From Streptomyces sp. CB01881 (GTDB taxonomy: Bacteria > Actinomycetota > Actinomycetes > Streptomycetales > Streptomycetaceae): a stretch of DNA of 64,000 nt. This document shows, piece by piece, positions 24,747 through 34,911 of this stretch; position 1 is the first letter of the stretch, and each line of letters starts with the position of its first letter. The translations under genes were made by a program, and so were the position numbers. The notes under the pieces are model-generated. The model searched no databases. It worked only from the letters and a program-made list of their open reading frames with translations, and was not told the origin of the DNA. Location of the stretch: assembly GCF_002953255.1 (NCBI RefSeq), contig NZ_CP026498.1, positions 8,398,185 through 8,462,184 on the forward strand. Direction: 5' to 3'.

Positions 24747-25235
24747 CTAGGAGGCCCTGCCCTGTTGTATCCGCCTCCGAGCCAGTTCGAAGGACCTGTT
24801 TGGCACAGGCGTGTCGGTGGAGACGATTTGGAGATATTCTGCATTCAGACTTCGAATGCTATCTCGGATTATATCAATGCCTGCATCGGGCGAGAGCATC
24901 TGGAGTTCAAGCTTAACTTTATGGCGCAATATTGTGTAAGACCTGGCTGAGCTTAGAAAGTCGGCTGACTTCTTGGTTCCACCCAGGAATGAAGCGGTGG
25001 CTGCGACTGCACCAGAGACAGCAGATACGGCGCCCCAGATTGGCCTGCTTGCAAGCGCTGTCATGAAGCCAGAGATGGCCGATGCGCACGCTGGAATGAA
25101 TATCATAAGCCTGCCCCAGCGCTCTGCCCGCTTCGCAGCTTCAAAGTACGCTTGCGCGCTATAGAGGCAGTTCTCGTGCATTTCTTCAAGCTGCGCTCGG
25201 AGCGAGTCGCACTGATCCTGGGTCAACTGTGGCAT
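24747..25235 (-). CDS. SLATT-domain two-TM effector (paired with reverse transcriptase)
   Basis: The 162-residue protein shows the SLATT plan. An N-terminal helix with QLEEMHENCLYSAQAYFEAA leads to two membrane segments (LMIFIPACASAISGFMTALA and IWGAVSAVSGAVAATASFLG, about residues 43-85), then a long soluble helical part. SLATT proteins are predicted pore-forming effectors in conflict systems. ATG 25235 lies ten bases after the reverse transcriptase stop with GAGAGAGG overlapping that stop, so the two are one operon. Codons are richer in A and T than in neighbouring genes, a sign of recent transfer. Confidence 0.85.
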   Translation of the reverse strand: MPQLTQDQCDSLRAQLEEMHENCLYSAQAYFEAAKRAERWGRLMIFIPACASAISGFMTALASRPIWGAVSAVSGAVAATASFLGGTKKSADFLSSARSYTILRHKVKLELQMLSPDAGIDIIRDSIRSLNAEYLQIVSTDTPVPNRSFELARRRIQQGRAS

Positions 25236-25245
25236 GCTACCTCTC

Positions 25246-26754
25246 TCAGGATATGGGAATTTTGGGTTGGGTTCGCAGGTATCTGCAGACCCATTTGAGT
25301 GGTGGCAAGTATTCCTCCACCTCATTCAGGTACCTCTCTGAGAGGTTCCCCGATTCATAGAGCGCCATGAGGAGGGCTCGGCGCATTGCAATGCTAGGCT
25401 CATCTTCAAATCTGTGGCGAAGGAGCTGCGACTCCCCAATCGAGGCATCTCGACCAAGGTATCTAACGGCGAACTCGCGTGGAAAGTCCTCTCGATTTCT
25501 GTCCTCAAGAATCATCCAAGCGGCGTCCTTTAGCTGTGGACTCCGCTCCTCGGCGGAAAGAAAGTAACGCAAGATTCGCTGCTCTAGGTAAGGGTAGCTT
25601 GAGCTGGCGCCGGAGGTCATAAATAGTGACAGCTCATGCTTGATCTCGACAGCGCGACTCTTGCAGGCCCCCAGATATCTGAAGAGCTCCTTCGAGATAT
25701 GAGGCAAGTAGTGCAGGTTTTCTAGGCACCAGCTGACGGCGTGATCGTCTCGAAGTTTTACTAGGCGATTTAGCGCGAAGCGAATTGCCGTTTGACTTAA
25801 TTGCTCCTCTTTGATCGCCTTGTCGAAGTACATGCGCACTTCTTCTTGAGCTCCGGGGATTCCAATGTCGCATGAGGCGGAGAGTGAGGCCAAGCGTGGA
25901 TCGTGAATCCGCGTCAATGCGTCCTGCTGCTCCAAGATTGCCGTCTTCTGTGCCGACATTGACAACCTGCGGGATCGAAGTATCCGGTTAATCTCCCCAA
26001 GTATGTCCCTGAGTTCGGTCCAGTCTGGGTGAAATATCCTAATGTCATCCGAGTATCTCGCGAAAGGGATTCCAGACTTTCTAAGGAACTCATCCACGGG
26101 AGTTAGGTATAGGTTTGCCAAAATCGCGGAGGCGTCGGAGCCTTGGGGAAGTCCCCAAGCATGATTGATGCGCTGAAAAGCGGTGAGAAACCTAGTCAGC
26201 CTCTGCGTGTCGTACCTGTTTTTAGAAATGCAGGATAGGTCATCGGAGAGGATGTCTATGTCAACGTGCTCATAGAAAGAGGCGGCATCCAATGTTGCCA
26301 TCCTGGGCCAAGGATCAGCCTCTAGGTGGCGCCGTGAAACTCGCTGCATCTGTCGCCAGAGCTTTGACCAGAAGTGCGGCTCGCGGCGTTGATGGTCCCA
26401 CCGGTAGCTAAATACTCTGCGGTCTAGATGGCGATCGATATCGGGAGTCACCAAATATATTAGCGCGTCATAAATAATCCGATCTCGCGCAGAGAACCTC
26501 GCCAAAGGTCGGAAGTTGATTGAGTCTTTGGGGTAGTCGATAATCTCGGTATATGTGGGTGTGCAGTCGCCATCGCGAATCGAGGATAGGAGCGTTTTCC
26601 TGTATCCTGCTAGCCATTGATCTTGTATATCGGCATAGCCTGCTACGTCAGGGATCGCCGAATAGTCCTGATCGCCGGCGCGGCCCGGGACTAGGAGGCG
26701 CTTGGCGAGGTCCAATGCGCTAGCTGTCAGCGCGTCCCCGGTCGGCTGCGCCAT
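25246..26754 (-). CDS. Defence-type (UG/Abi-like) reverse transcriptase with helical-repeat C-terminus
   Basis: The 502-residue protein carries reverse transcriptase motifs: RPLARFSARDRIIYDALIY (about 78-96), LDAASFYEHVDIDIL (the first catalytic Asp), GLPQGSDASAILANLYL and the active-site box FARYSDDIRIF. The C-terminal 220 residues have no thumb/maturase or HNH but repeated helices (FALNRLVKLRDDHAV, FAVRYLGRD), like the alpha-repeat region of AbiK/UG-type RTs. It is not a group II intron or retron RT by its partners. It is co-transcribed with a SLATT effector. The third codon position is far less GC-biased than elsewhere in the window. Confidence 0.9.
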   Translation of the reverse strand: MAQPTGDALTASALDLAKRLLVPGRAGDQDYSAIPDVAGYADIQDQWLAGYRKTLLSSIRDGDCTPTYTEIIDYPKDSINFRPLARFSARDRIIYDALIYLVTPDIDRHLDRRVFSYRWDHQRREPHFWSKLWRQMQRVSRRHLEADPWPRMATLDAASFYEHVDIDILSDDLSCISKNRYDTQRLTRFLTAFQRINHAWGLPQGSDASAILANLYLTPVDEFLRKSGIPFARYSDDIRIFHPDWTELRDILGEINRILRSRRLSMSAQKTAILEQQDALTRIHDPRLASLSASCDIGIPGAQEEVRMYFDKAIKEEQLSQTAIRFALNRLVKLRDDHAVSWCLENLHYLPHISKELFRYLGACKSRAVEIKHELSLFMTSGASSSYPYLEQRILRYFLSAEERSPQLKDAAWMILEDRNREDFPREFAVRYLGRDASIGESQLLRHRFEDEPSIAMRRALLMALYESGNLSERYLNEVEEYLPPLKWVCRYLRTQPKIPIS

Positions 26755-27236
26755 CTAGACCCCCCAAACTCTGCAACTGGCTGTTGAGAGGATAGTCGTT
26801 CCAGGTGCCTGGGTGGGCAGGCGTTGCCTGTCGATTCGGCTTGGTTGCCATGCTCAACCAGTGGGGTGATTGTGTTGCTGACTGGTCACCATGGTGGTTG
26901 GAGCAAGACGCGGCAGGTCAGGGATGCGATTGCTGCTGCCGTTTCTGAAGAGCGTGCCCGCGCGGTGTATCTGCTCAGCTAGAGGCCGGCGCCGGTGGGC
27001 TTGTCGCGACACTGCGCATGAGGCAAGACGGGGATGAGCCGAGAGGTTGGTGCCACCACCTCAGCACGATCGGTTGGCTAGCTGCGAGTCCTGACGAGAC
27101 GGCTCTAACGTCGCTATCGCGACATCAGTACGTGACATCAACGGGCCTGGACGTGGGCGATCGCCGTGGGCTGCCCACGAGCGGCCTCGTGCACAGCCTG
27201 GTAGTCAGCTACAGGTGGGAGAAGGCACTGATCGAA
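26755..27236. other. Non-coding stretch between the RT operon and attR
   Basis: This 482-bp stretch must hold the RT promoter (minus strand). It shows several short inverted repeats, for example around GGTCACCATGGTGG near 26887. A 36-codon frame from GTG 26873 (VLLTGHHGGWSKTRQVRDAI onward) is too short to call. Defence RTs often use a nearby non-coding RNA, so this is where one would be sought. Confidence 0.45.
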
Positions 27237-27283
27237 CTTACAAAGCAGATGTCGGCGGTTCGAAACCGTCCGCGCCCACCAGC
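27237..27283 (+). repeat. attR: 47-bp copy of the tRNA-Val 3' end
   Basis: Identical to 7615-7661, from the anticodon loop to CCAGC. Upstream sequence here does not continue the tRNA, so this is the element-derived end and no second tRNA gene exists at this site. Confidence 0.95.
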
Positions 27284-27321
27284 CCAGAAGGCCCGCAGCG
27301 ATCATGCTGCGGGCCTTCTGG
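27284..27321. terminator. Terminator hairpin after attR
   Basis: CCAGAAGGCCCGCAGC and its complement form a stem around a short loop. It is the diverged counterpart of the hairpin at 7664-7697; changes on one side are matched on the other, so the stem has been kept under selection. Confidence 0.85.
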
Positions 27322-27336
27322 CGTCTCGGGCTGGCA

Positions 27337-27426
27337 TCAGCGGCGGCGCTTGAGCAGCCGGTTCGTGTTGCCGAGCGCGTCGCGCTGGGTGTTCTGGTGT
27401 TGCGTGGCTGTGGACGTTCACCGTCA
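27337..27426 (-). pseudogene. C-terminal remnant of a second integrase
   Basis: The minus strand reads QNTQRDALGNTNRLLKRRR and stop, next to QDTQREALGNMDRLLKRRH in the active integrase. A little further LTVNVHSHA matches LTMNVYTHVA, one frame off. It lies at the same distance from attR as the integrase from attL. It is the tail of a second, related element that once occupied the same tRNA; the rest of that gene is gone. Confidence 0.85.
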
Positions 27427-27758
27427 GCCCGGCCTGGGCCGCAGTCGTTCAGGCGGCCTTCCTACAGGGCGCCTGAGTCCACCTGATGTCTCACTCAGGG
27501 GAGTCGACCCCTGAATTCCTCCCAAATGATCAAGGCGTTTATGTACGTGCAGGATGCGGGGTAGGCGGGGCAGCATCCCGGGCCGGAGGGACCGGCCGGG
27601 GATGCTTGTGCCGCGGCGGAGGGATGGTCGTGGACCTTCTCGGCGTGTTCTCGGGTATACGCCGTCCGCCTGCTCGACGCGCTCCGGCAAGCGGGCAGCG
27701 CCGCATATGCGCACGCACGACGGCCGGGCGCTCATCGAGGTGCCTCGGGCGAGTTGAG
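27427..27758. other. Decayed stretch between integrase remnant and NERD gene
   Basis: This 332-bp stretch has no credible gene. A short reading (YAVRLLDALRQAGSAAYAHA, about 27655-27730 plus) resembles the LLDALREAG-type helical repeats of some Streptomyces proteins and may be a gene scrap. Nothing else is recognisable. Confidence 0.35.
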
Positions 27759-28700
27759 CTACTGGGCCTTCCTGTGGCGACTGCCGATCCGGCTCCAGAC
27801 CTGGCGGTGTCGCGCGACCCTGAAGACCATGTCAACGTGCCTCGGCGTCAGCCGCGTTGGCGCCGACGGGAGGTTCGAGGCGATCTGCTCGCCGGCGACG
27901 ACAAGCACGGGCGACGCCCCGTCGTGGCTGATCTTCCGGGCGCCGACCACGGCGATGACCGGGTGAACCGGTACCTCGAACCCGCACCATTCCTCCAGCA
28001 GCCCCGTCGTCCGTGAGGCCTCGAACTCGGCGTTCGCCAGGTACGGGAAGCTGTTGCGATTGACGCTGACCATCTTGTCGCCGACCCGCACGGTGGCGTC
28101 CGGGTGGTGCTTGGTGTTGATCGTGAAGACGCCCGGCGGGCCGATCACCACATGGTCGATGTCGGACCCGCTGGGCAGCGGAACGCCGTGCAGGACCTTC
28201 CACCCCGAGGCCCTCAGCGGCTCCAGGGCGGCTCCGACGATCCGTTCGCCCTCCAGTCCCAGGAGCGTCGTCGGGGTGGCGAGCGGGTTCCGGGTCACCT
28301 TGGCCACCAGGCGAACCCAGATGTTGTGCGACTGTTCCTCCTGCAGAAGCATGCTCTCCAGCCCGGCTCCGGGGGCGTTCAGCGAAAGGTCGTCCTCATC
28401 CCGCAGCGGCGGCAGGAACGGCGTGCCGGCCCGTTGCCGCGACGCGGGCACTTTGGGTGGCGCCGGCACGGTTGCGCCTCCGCGGCGCCTGACGGTCCGC
28501 GGGGGTACGGACTGCCCGTAGACAGCGCACCACTCTTCCACCTTTGCCAGTGCGGCAGCCTCGGACGCGGAGTCCTGGATCTCGATCACGCCGGTCAGGC
28601 AGTCGAGCCATGCGACCGAAGCGCCCCGGGAGCCGGCTCTGTTGACGTACAGCCGCCACCTGCCGGGCTTCCGCCATGGCCTGACCGACAGTTCCTCCAC
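27759..28700 (-). CDS. NERD-domain (nuclease-related) protein
   Basis: The 313-residue protein has a NERD domain in its second half: LLGLEGERIVGAALEPLRAS, then SDIDHVVIGPPGVFTINTKH, with the Asp and Lys of a PD-(D/E)XK-like nuclease core (IDH...TINTKH). The N-terminal half resembles DUF-type small domains of uncertain role. GTG 28700 starts it. It lies between attR and a third tRNA-end remnant, so it is probably cargo of an older element. NERD proteins are linked to DNA processing; a defence role is possible. Confidence 0.82.
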   Translation of the reverse strand: MEELSVRPWRKPGRWRLYVNRAGSRGASVAWLDCLTGVIEIQDSASEAAALAKVEEWCAVYGQSVPPRTVRRRGGATVPAPPKVPASRQRAGTPFLPPLRDEDDLSLNAPGAGLESMLLQEEQSHNIWVRLVAKVTRNPLATPTTLLGLEGERIVGAALEPLRASGWKVLHGVPLPSGSDIDHVVIGPPGVFTINTKHHPDATVRVGDKMVSVNRNSFPYLANAEFEASRTTGLLEEWCGFEVPVHPVIAVVGARKISHDGASPVLVVAGEQIASNLPSAPTRLTPRHVDMVFRVARHRQVWSRIGSRHRKAQ

Positions 28701-28844
28701 GCGGCTCCGCCCTCCCCGGCTCAGACGCCTGACAACTGGTCAGCATGCCCAGGAGGCGAAGCTCACGAACGCCATCGGCCGGCCGGGGAGGGGTGAGGTT
28801 CGGTCAAATCGGGCGGCGCATGGCGGTGAGTTGCGGCAGAGGCC
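28701..28844. other. Gap upstream of the NERD gene
   Basis: These 144 bases should hold the NERD promoter on the minus strand. I see no repeat or small gene that can be supported. Confidence 0.3.
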
Positions 28845-28876
28845 GACGTCGGCGGTTCGAAGCCGTCCGTGCCCAC
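28845..28876 (+). repeat. Third, decayed tRNA 3'-end (att-like) remnant
   Basis: The 32 bases read GACGTCGGCGGTTCGAAGCC and on to GCCCAC. They match the att core (ATGTCGGCGGTTCGAAACC...) at all but a few positions, covering the T arm and acceptor strand. Upstream there is no cloverleaf partner. A terminator hairpin follows at 28887-28914, as after the other two copies. Confidence 0.7.
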
Positions 28877-28886
28877 GACTTCGGGT

Positions 28887-28914
28887 GCCCCGGAGACCGT
28901 ACGGCCTCCGGGGC
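28887..28914. terminator. Terminator hairpin after the third att-like copy
   Basis: GCCCCGGAG and CTCCGGGGC form a 9-bp stem with a ten-base loop containing CCGTACGG. The sequence is unrelated to the other two att-side hairpins, so this end derives from a different tRNA locus or strain. Confidence 0.65.
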
Positions 28915-28983
28915 TTCCTGGCGCTGTGCGGGTGGTGTGGGCGCCGCCGTTGAGGTGGAGGGTTTGGCCGGTGAGGTGGCGGG

Positions 28984-29223
28984 CTGTCGGAGTCGGAGCG
29001 GGAGCAGCTCGTCGGTCTGCTGGGCAAGCTCCCGCCGGAGTCGTGGCGGCTGGTGGTGACGGTGCTCGCCGTCCTGGTGGCGCTCACCGCGTCGGGTTGG
29101 ACGAGCGCCCGGCTGGGCGGGGCCGGGGTGGTCCGGGCGGTGCTGCGCAATGTCGCGGGCGGCATGCTCGCGATGGTCGTCACGTACAGCGGGGGCGTGC
29201 TGCTCGACCACTTCACGGGCTGA
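28984..29223 (+). pseudogene. C-terminal remnant of a VIT1/CCC1-like transporter
   Basis: The 79-residue reading ends WRLVVTVLAVLVALTASGWT, SARLGGAGVVRAVLRNVAGG and MLAMVVTYSGGVLL, two membrane helices of the type that close VIT1/CCC1 iron/manganese transporters. No start codon context and no upstream part exist; the frame begins just past the third att-like copy. It seems to have lost its front when an older element recombined here. Confidence 0.6.
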
Positions 29224-29356
29224 GCCACGCATGCGGTGAGGCACGCACGCAGTGAGCCACGCATGGGGATCGGGCCGCCAACGGATCGTCCCGGGAGGCG
29301 GGTGGACGGGGCCTGTGTTTGTGTGGGCTCAAACCGCTTGGGAGAGGTGATCTACC

Positions 29357-31981
<2,625 letters not shown>

Positions 31982-32008
31982 AGGGGAGCAGAGGGCTGGG
32001 AGTAGAGC

Positions 32009-32050
32009 TTGCGTTCGGGCGTACTCCCGCGGGAGTACGCCCGAACGCAA
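32009..32050. terminator. 42-bp perfect palindrome after the Clp gene
   Basis: Two 21-base arms meet without a loop and are exactly complementary; the centre is TACTCCCGCGGGAGTA (32022-32037). It lies 28 bases past the Clp stop and 48 bases before the histidine kinase start. It could act as a terminator, but its core recurs at 34463-34478, so it may also be a regulator binding site. Confidence 0.75.
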
Positions 32051-32097
32051 CTCCGGGGTGACGCGGCGGGGCGTGCGCGGGGTCTAGCCTTCCGGGC

Positions 32098-33534
32098 ATG
32101 ACGCCGCGTACACCTCGGCCGCCGTCGGCGGGTTCCGGGCCGCCGGGGGATCACCCCGCGTCGGAGGAGCATCCCATGCCGGGGGAGCATCCCGTGCCGG
32201 GCGGGTTCGGTGCGCCTCCGGGTGGGCTCGCCGAGCCGTGGCGTCCGCCGTGGGTGCGGGCCGCCAAGGCGGGGTGGCCGGTGGCTGCGGCGATCGTGGT
32301 CGCGGCGGTCCAGGTGGCCGGGTCCTCCGCGGCCGCGAGGCACCAGAGCGGGCGGGTCCCGCTGGACGCCTTCGGCTACCTCCTGCTGCTGCTCGGGCCC
32401 GCGCTGCTCGTGCTGCGCCGCAGGTGGCCGGTGGCGGTGGTGGCGGGCACCTCGCTGGTCACGGCGGTGTACGTGACCGCCGGGTACCCGTACGGGCCGG
32501 TCTTCCTAGGCTGGGTGATCGCCTGTTGCACGGCGATCGGCTCCGGACACCGCCGGGCGGCCTGGGCCGGGCTCGGCGGGGTCTACCTCGTCCATGCGCT
32601 GGTCACCTTCGCGGTGCCGGCCGACTGGCAGCGCGCGGCGCCGTCGACGATCACCTGGTGGCAGGAGCTGGCGCTGGTCACCTGGCTGCTGCTGGTGGTG
32701 TCGGTCGCCGAGATCGTGCGGTTCCGGCGGGAGCAGATGGCCGCCCACCGGGAGTACGAGCAGCAGCTGGCGCAGCGCCGGGCCAACGAGGAACGGCTGC
32801 GGATGGCACGGGAGTTGCACGACATCCTGGCGCACAGCCTGTCGCTGATCAACATCCAGGCCGGGGTCGCGCTCGCGCTGATCGACAAACGGCCGGAGCA
32901 GGCGCGGACGGCCCTGACCACGATCAAGGCGACCAGCAAGGAGGCGCTCGGCGAGGTCCGCCAGGTGCTCGGGACGCTGCGGGCGCCCGGGGCGGCGGCG
33001 CCGCGCGGCCCGGCACCCGGGCTGGACCGGCTCGACGAGCTGACCGAGCAGGCGGACAACGTCGGGCTGGCGGTGGAGGTGCACGAGAAGGGCGGCCGGC
33101 GGGCGCTGTCCGCCGGCGTCGACCTGACGGCCTTCCGGATCGTCCAGGAGGCGCTGACCAACGTGATCCGGCACTCGATCGCCCGGCAGGCGGTCGTCGT
33201 GCTGGACTGGACGGATCCCGACGCCCTGGTCGTCGTGGTCGCCGACCCGGGCCCGGCCTCGCCCGGTGACGCGGGTGGGTCGGGCAGTGGGCTGGCCGGG
33301 ATGCAGGAACGGGCCGCGGCGTTCGGCGGCAGCATCACGGCGGGGCCGGTGGCGCCGTCGGCGGGCGGCGGGTTCCGGGTCCGGGCGGTGCTGCCGACGC
33401 GGCCGGAGGGCGCGCCGCCCGGGGCCACCGGTGAGGGGCGGGCGTCCACCGGTGAGGGGCCGGCGTCCGCAGGCGAGGGGCCGACGTCCACGGGAGCGGG
33501 CCCGGGGACCACCGATGAGAGGGAGGGCCCGTGA
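32098..33534 (+). CDS. Sensor histidine kinase (HisKA_3 / NarL-type partner)
   Basis: The 478-residue protein has a Pro/Gly-rich start, then four or more membrane helices between about 60 and 205. A dimerisation/phosphoacceptor helix follows with RMARELHDILAHSLSLINIQ (His near residue 241). The ATPase domain shows a weak N box in FRIVQEALTNVIRHS and G box GSGLAGMQERAAAFGG. The last 45 residues are repeated Gly/Pro/Ala/Thr (GEGPASAGEG). No sensor domain is seen, so it probably senses through the membrane part. It is coupled to the response regulator by a four-base overlap. Confidence 0.92.
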   Translation: MTPRTPRPPSAGSGPPGDHPASEEHPMPGEHPVPGGFGAPPGGLAEPWRPPWVRAAKAGWPVAAAIVVAAVQVAGSSAAARHQSGRVPLDAFGYLLLLLGPALLVLRRRWPVAVVAGTSLVTAVYVTAGYPYGPVFLGWVIACCTAIGSGHRRAAWAGLGGVYLVHALVTFAVPADWQRAAPSTITWWQELALVTWLLLVVSVAEIVRFRREQMAAHREYEQQLAQRRANEERLRMARELHDILAHSLSLINIQAGVALALIDKRPEQARTALTTIKATSKEALGEVRQVLGTLRAPGAAAPRGPAPGLDRLDELTEQADNVGLAVEVHEKGGRRALSAGVDLTAFRIVQEALTNVIRHSIARQAVVVLDWTDPDALVVVVADPGPASPGDAGGSGSGLAGMQERAAAFGGSITAGPVAPSAGGGFRVRAVLPTRPEGAPPGATGEGRASTGEGPASAGEGPTSTGAGPGTTDEREGP

Positions 33535-34208
33535 TCCGGGTACTGCTGGCGGACGACCAGCTGCTGGTACGGGCGGGGTTCCGCGTGCTGCTCGACATGC
33601 AGGACGACCTCACCGTCGTCGGCGAGGCGGACGACGGCGAGGCCGCGCTCCGGCTGGCCCGCGAACTCCTGCCGGACGTCGTCCTGATGGACATCCGGAT
33701 GCCGCGGATGGACGGGCTGGAGGCGACCCGCCGGATCGCGTCCGACCCGGTACTGGCCGAGGTCCGGGTGGTCGTGCTGACCACCTTCGAGCTGGACGAG
33801 TACGTCTTCGAGGCGCTGCGTTCGGGGGCGGCCGGGTTCCTGGTCAAGGACACCGAGCCGGCCGAGCTGCTACGGGCCGTCCGGGTCGCGGTCGCCGGGG
33901 ACGCACTGCTCTCACCCGGGGTGACGCGCCGTCTGATCGGCGAGTTCGCGGCCCGCTCGAAGGCGCCGGAGGCTTCGGCGACGGGCCTGACGGACATCTC
34001 CGTGCTCACCGAGCGCGAGCGGGAGGTCCTGGCGCTGGTCGGCATGGGGCTCTCCAACGAGGACATCGCCCGCAGGCTGGTGGTCAGCCCGCTGACCGCG
34101 AAGACGCACGTCAGCCGGGCGATGGTGAAGCTCGGCGCACGGGACCGGGCGCAACTCGTCGTGCTGGCCTACGAGTCGGGGCTGGTCCGGCCGGGCTGGC
34201 TGGGCTGA
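33531..34208 (+). CDS. NarL/LuxR-family response regulator
   Basis: The 225-residue protein has a receiver domain with DDQ near the start, phosphoacceptor Asp in DVVLMDIRMPRMDG (about residue 54), and Lys in GFLVKDTEP. A LuxR helix-turn-helix follows (LTEREREVLALVGMGLSNED, about 158-177). GTG 33531 overlaps the kinase stop as GTGA. It likely controls the ABC genes downstream, and the palindrome found before both gene sets is a candidate site. Confidence 0.94.
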   Translation: MIRVLLADDQLLVRAGFRVLLDMQDDLTVVGEADDGEAALRLARELLPDVVLMDIRMPRMDGLEATRRIASDPVLAEVRVVVLTTFELDEYVFEALRSGAAGFLVKDTEPAELLRAVRVAVAGDALLSPGVTRRLIGEFAARSKAPEASATGLTDISVLTEREREVLALVGMGLSNEDIARRLVVSPLTAKTHVSRAMVKLGARDRAQLVVLAYESGLVRPGWLG

Positions 34209-34614
34209 GGCGCGGCCCGGATTCCTGAGGCGCGGCCCGGATTCCTGAGGTGGGGTCCGGCGCCTTGCAGTGTGGCCCGGCGCCCGAGGCGCGGCCGGGC
34301 CCCTGCGGCGCGGCCCGGCCGCTTCGGTGTGGTCCGACCGCCCGGACCGCCCCCGCGGTTGAGGAACGCCCTCTGCCACCTCACTACATCCGGTACTCCT
34401 TGTCCCGCCGCCCCCGCTTCTGTCCTGCCCGTACTCCCCGCACCCTGCGGCGCGGCCGTCCGTACTCCCGCGGGAGTATCCCGACTGCCGCTCCCTGGAG
34501 GACGCGGGAGTAGCTCCCCCGGCGGGAGGCTCAAAGCACTTCGGGAACCCTCCCGAGGTCACTTCGGAACCGTCCCGAGGCCCCTGAAGCCCACCGCCGA
34601 GGAGATGAACCACC
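34209..34614. promoter_or_regulatory. Repeat-rich control region before the SHOCT/ABC operon
   Basis: This 406-bp gap has two tandem 20-bp units (34211-34250, CGCGGCCCGGATTCCTGAGG), the palindrome at 34463-34478, a related half (GCGGGAGTAGCTCCCCC near 34504) and a tandem pair of about 22 bp (34537-34580, CACTTCGGRAACC-TCCCGAGG). No gene is credible. It looks like a promoter region with several protein binding sites. Confidence 0.55.
34463..34478. promoter_or_regulatory. Operator-like palindrome TACTCCCGCGGGAGTA (second copy)
   Basis: The perfect 16-bp palindrome is identical to the core of the longer palindrome at 32009-32050. One copy precedes the kinase/regulator genes and this copy precedes the SHOCT/ABC genes, which suggests autoregulation plus target control by the response regulator. 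Confidence 0.65.
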
Positions 34615-34911
34615 ATGAACACGCTGCTGGCCGACCACGACGGGCACTGGCCGGGCCCCTGGATCCTGCTGATCCCGCTGGCCTGGGCCGCCGTGGTGTT
34701 CCTCGTGATCGTCCTCCTGCGCCGGACGGTCTGGCGCCGGGGCTGCGGAGCCGGCCCGGACCACCCGCTGGCCGTACTGGGCCGTCGCTACGCCGAGGGC
34801 GACATCGACGCCGACGAGTACCGCGCCAAGCGGGCCGTGCTGACCGAGACACGCCGCACGCAGGAGCGCGGCCCGTTCGGCGGCGACTACCGAGGGGGTG
34901 CCGGGAAGTGA
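34615..34911 (+). CDS. SHOCT-domain membrane protein
   Basis: The 98-residue protein has one membrane helix (PWILLIPLAWAAVVFLVIVL, about 16-35) and a SHOCT motif near residue 55-75 (LGRRYAEGDIDADEYRAKRA). Such proteins often accompany two-component systems and exporters as small regulators or assembly factors. ATG 34615 follows GAGGAGATG. Its stop overlaps the ABC ATPase start. Confidence 0.88.
   Translation: MNTLLADHDGHWPGPWILLIPLAWAAVVFLVIVLLRRTVWRRGCGAGPDHPLAVLGRRYAEGDIDADEYRAKRAVLTETRRTQERGPFGGDYRGGAGK

Larger units (their letters stand above)
7615..27283. mobile_element. Integrative and conjugative element (AICE, Prim-Pol type)
   Basis: The element is delimited by 47-bp direct repeats (7615-7661 and 27237-27283). 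It carries the full AICE gene set: tyrosine integrase, excisionase, replication proteins (DUF3987 and Prim-Pol), a single FtsK-like transfer protein, Spd-like membrane proteins, a Nudix/Pif-type gene and a GntR (KorSA-like) repressor. There is no relaxase or type IV secretion set, as expected for double-stranded DNA transfer by one translocase. Cargo at the attR end is a reverse transcriptase/SLATT operon. A transposon-like unit at 19371-22925 has split its regulator, which may have changed control of transfer or immunity. Confidence 0.93.

Noticed and set aside
25246..26754. Retron or group II intron reverse transcriptase
   Set aside because: No intron-like ends, maturase/HNH region or msr-msd-type inverted repeat next to it; the C-terminus is helical repeats and the partner is a SLATT protein.
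26873..26983. 36-codon gene before attR
   Set aside because: Too short, no ribosome site, no family; kept only as a note.
27237..27283. Second tRNA-Val gene
   Set aside because: Only the 3' half exists; the D arm and 5' acceptor strand are missing.
27018..27353. Plus-strand 111-codon frame running across attR
   Set aside because: It crosses the att core and hairpin and has no recognisable domain or ribosome site.
28845..28876. Functional third tRNA
   Set aside because: Only T arm and acceptor strand remain, with mismatches.
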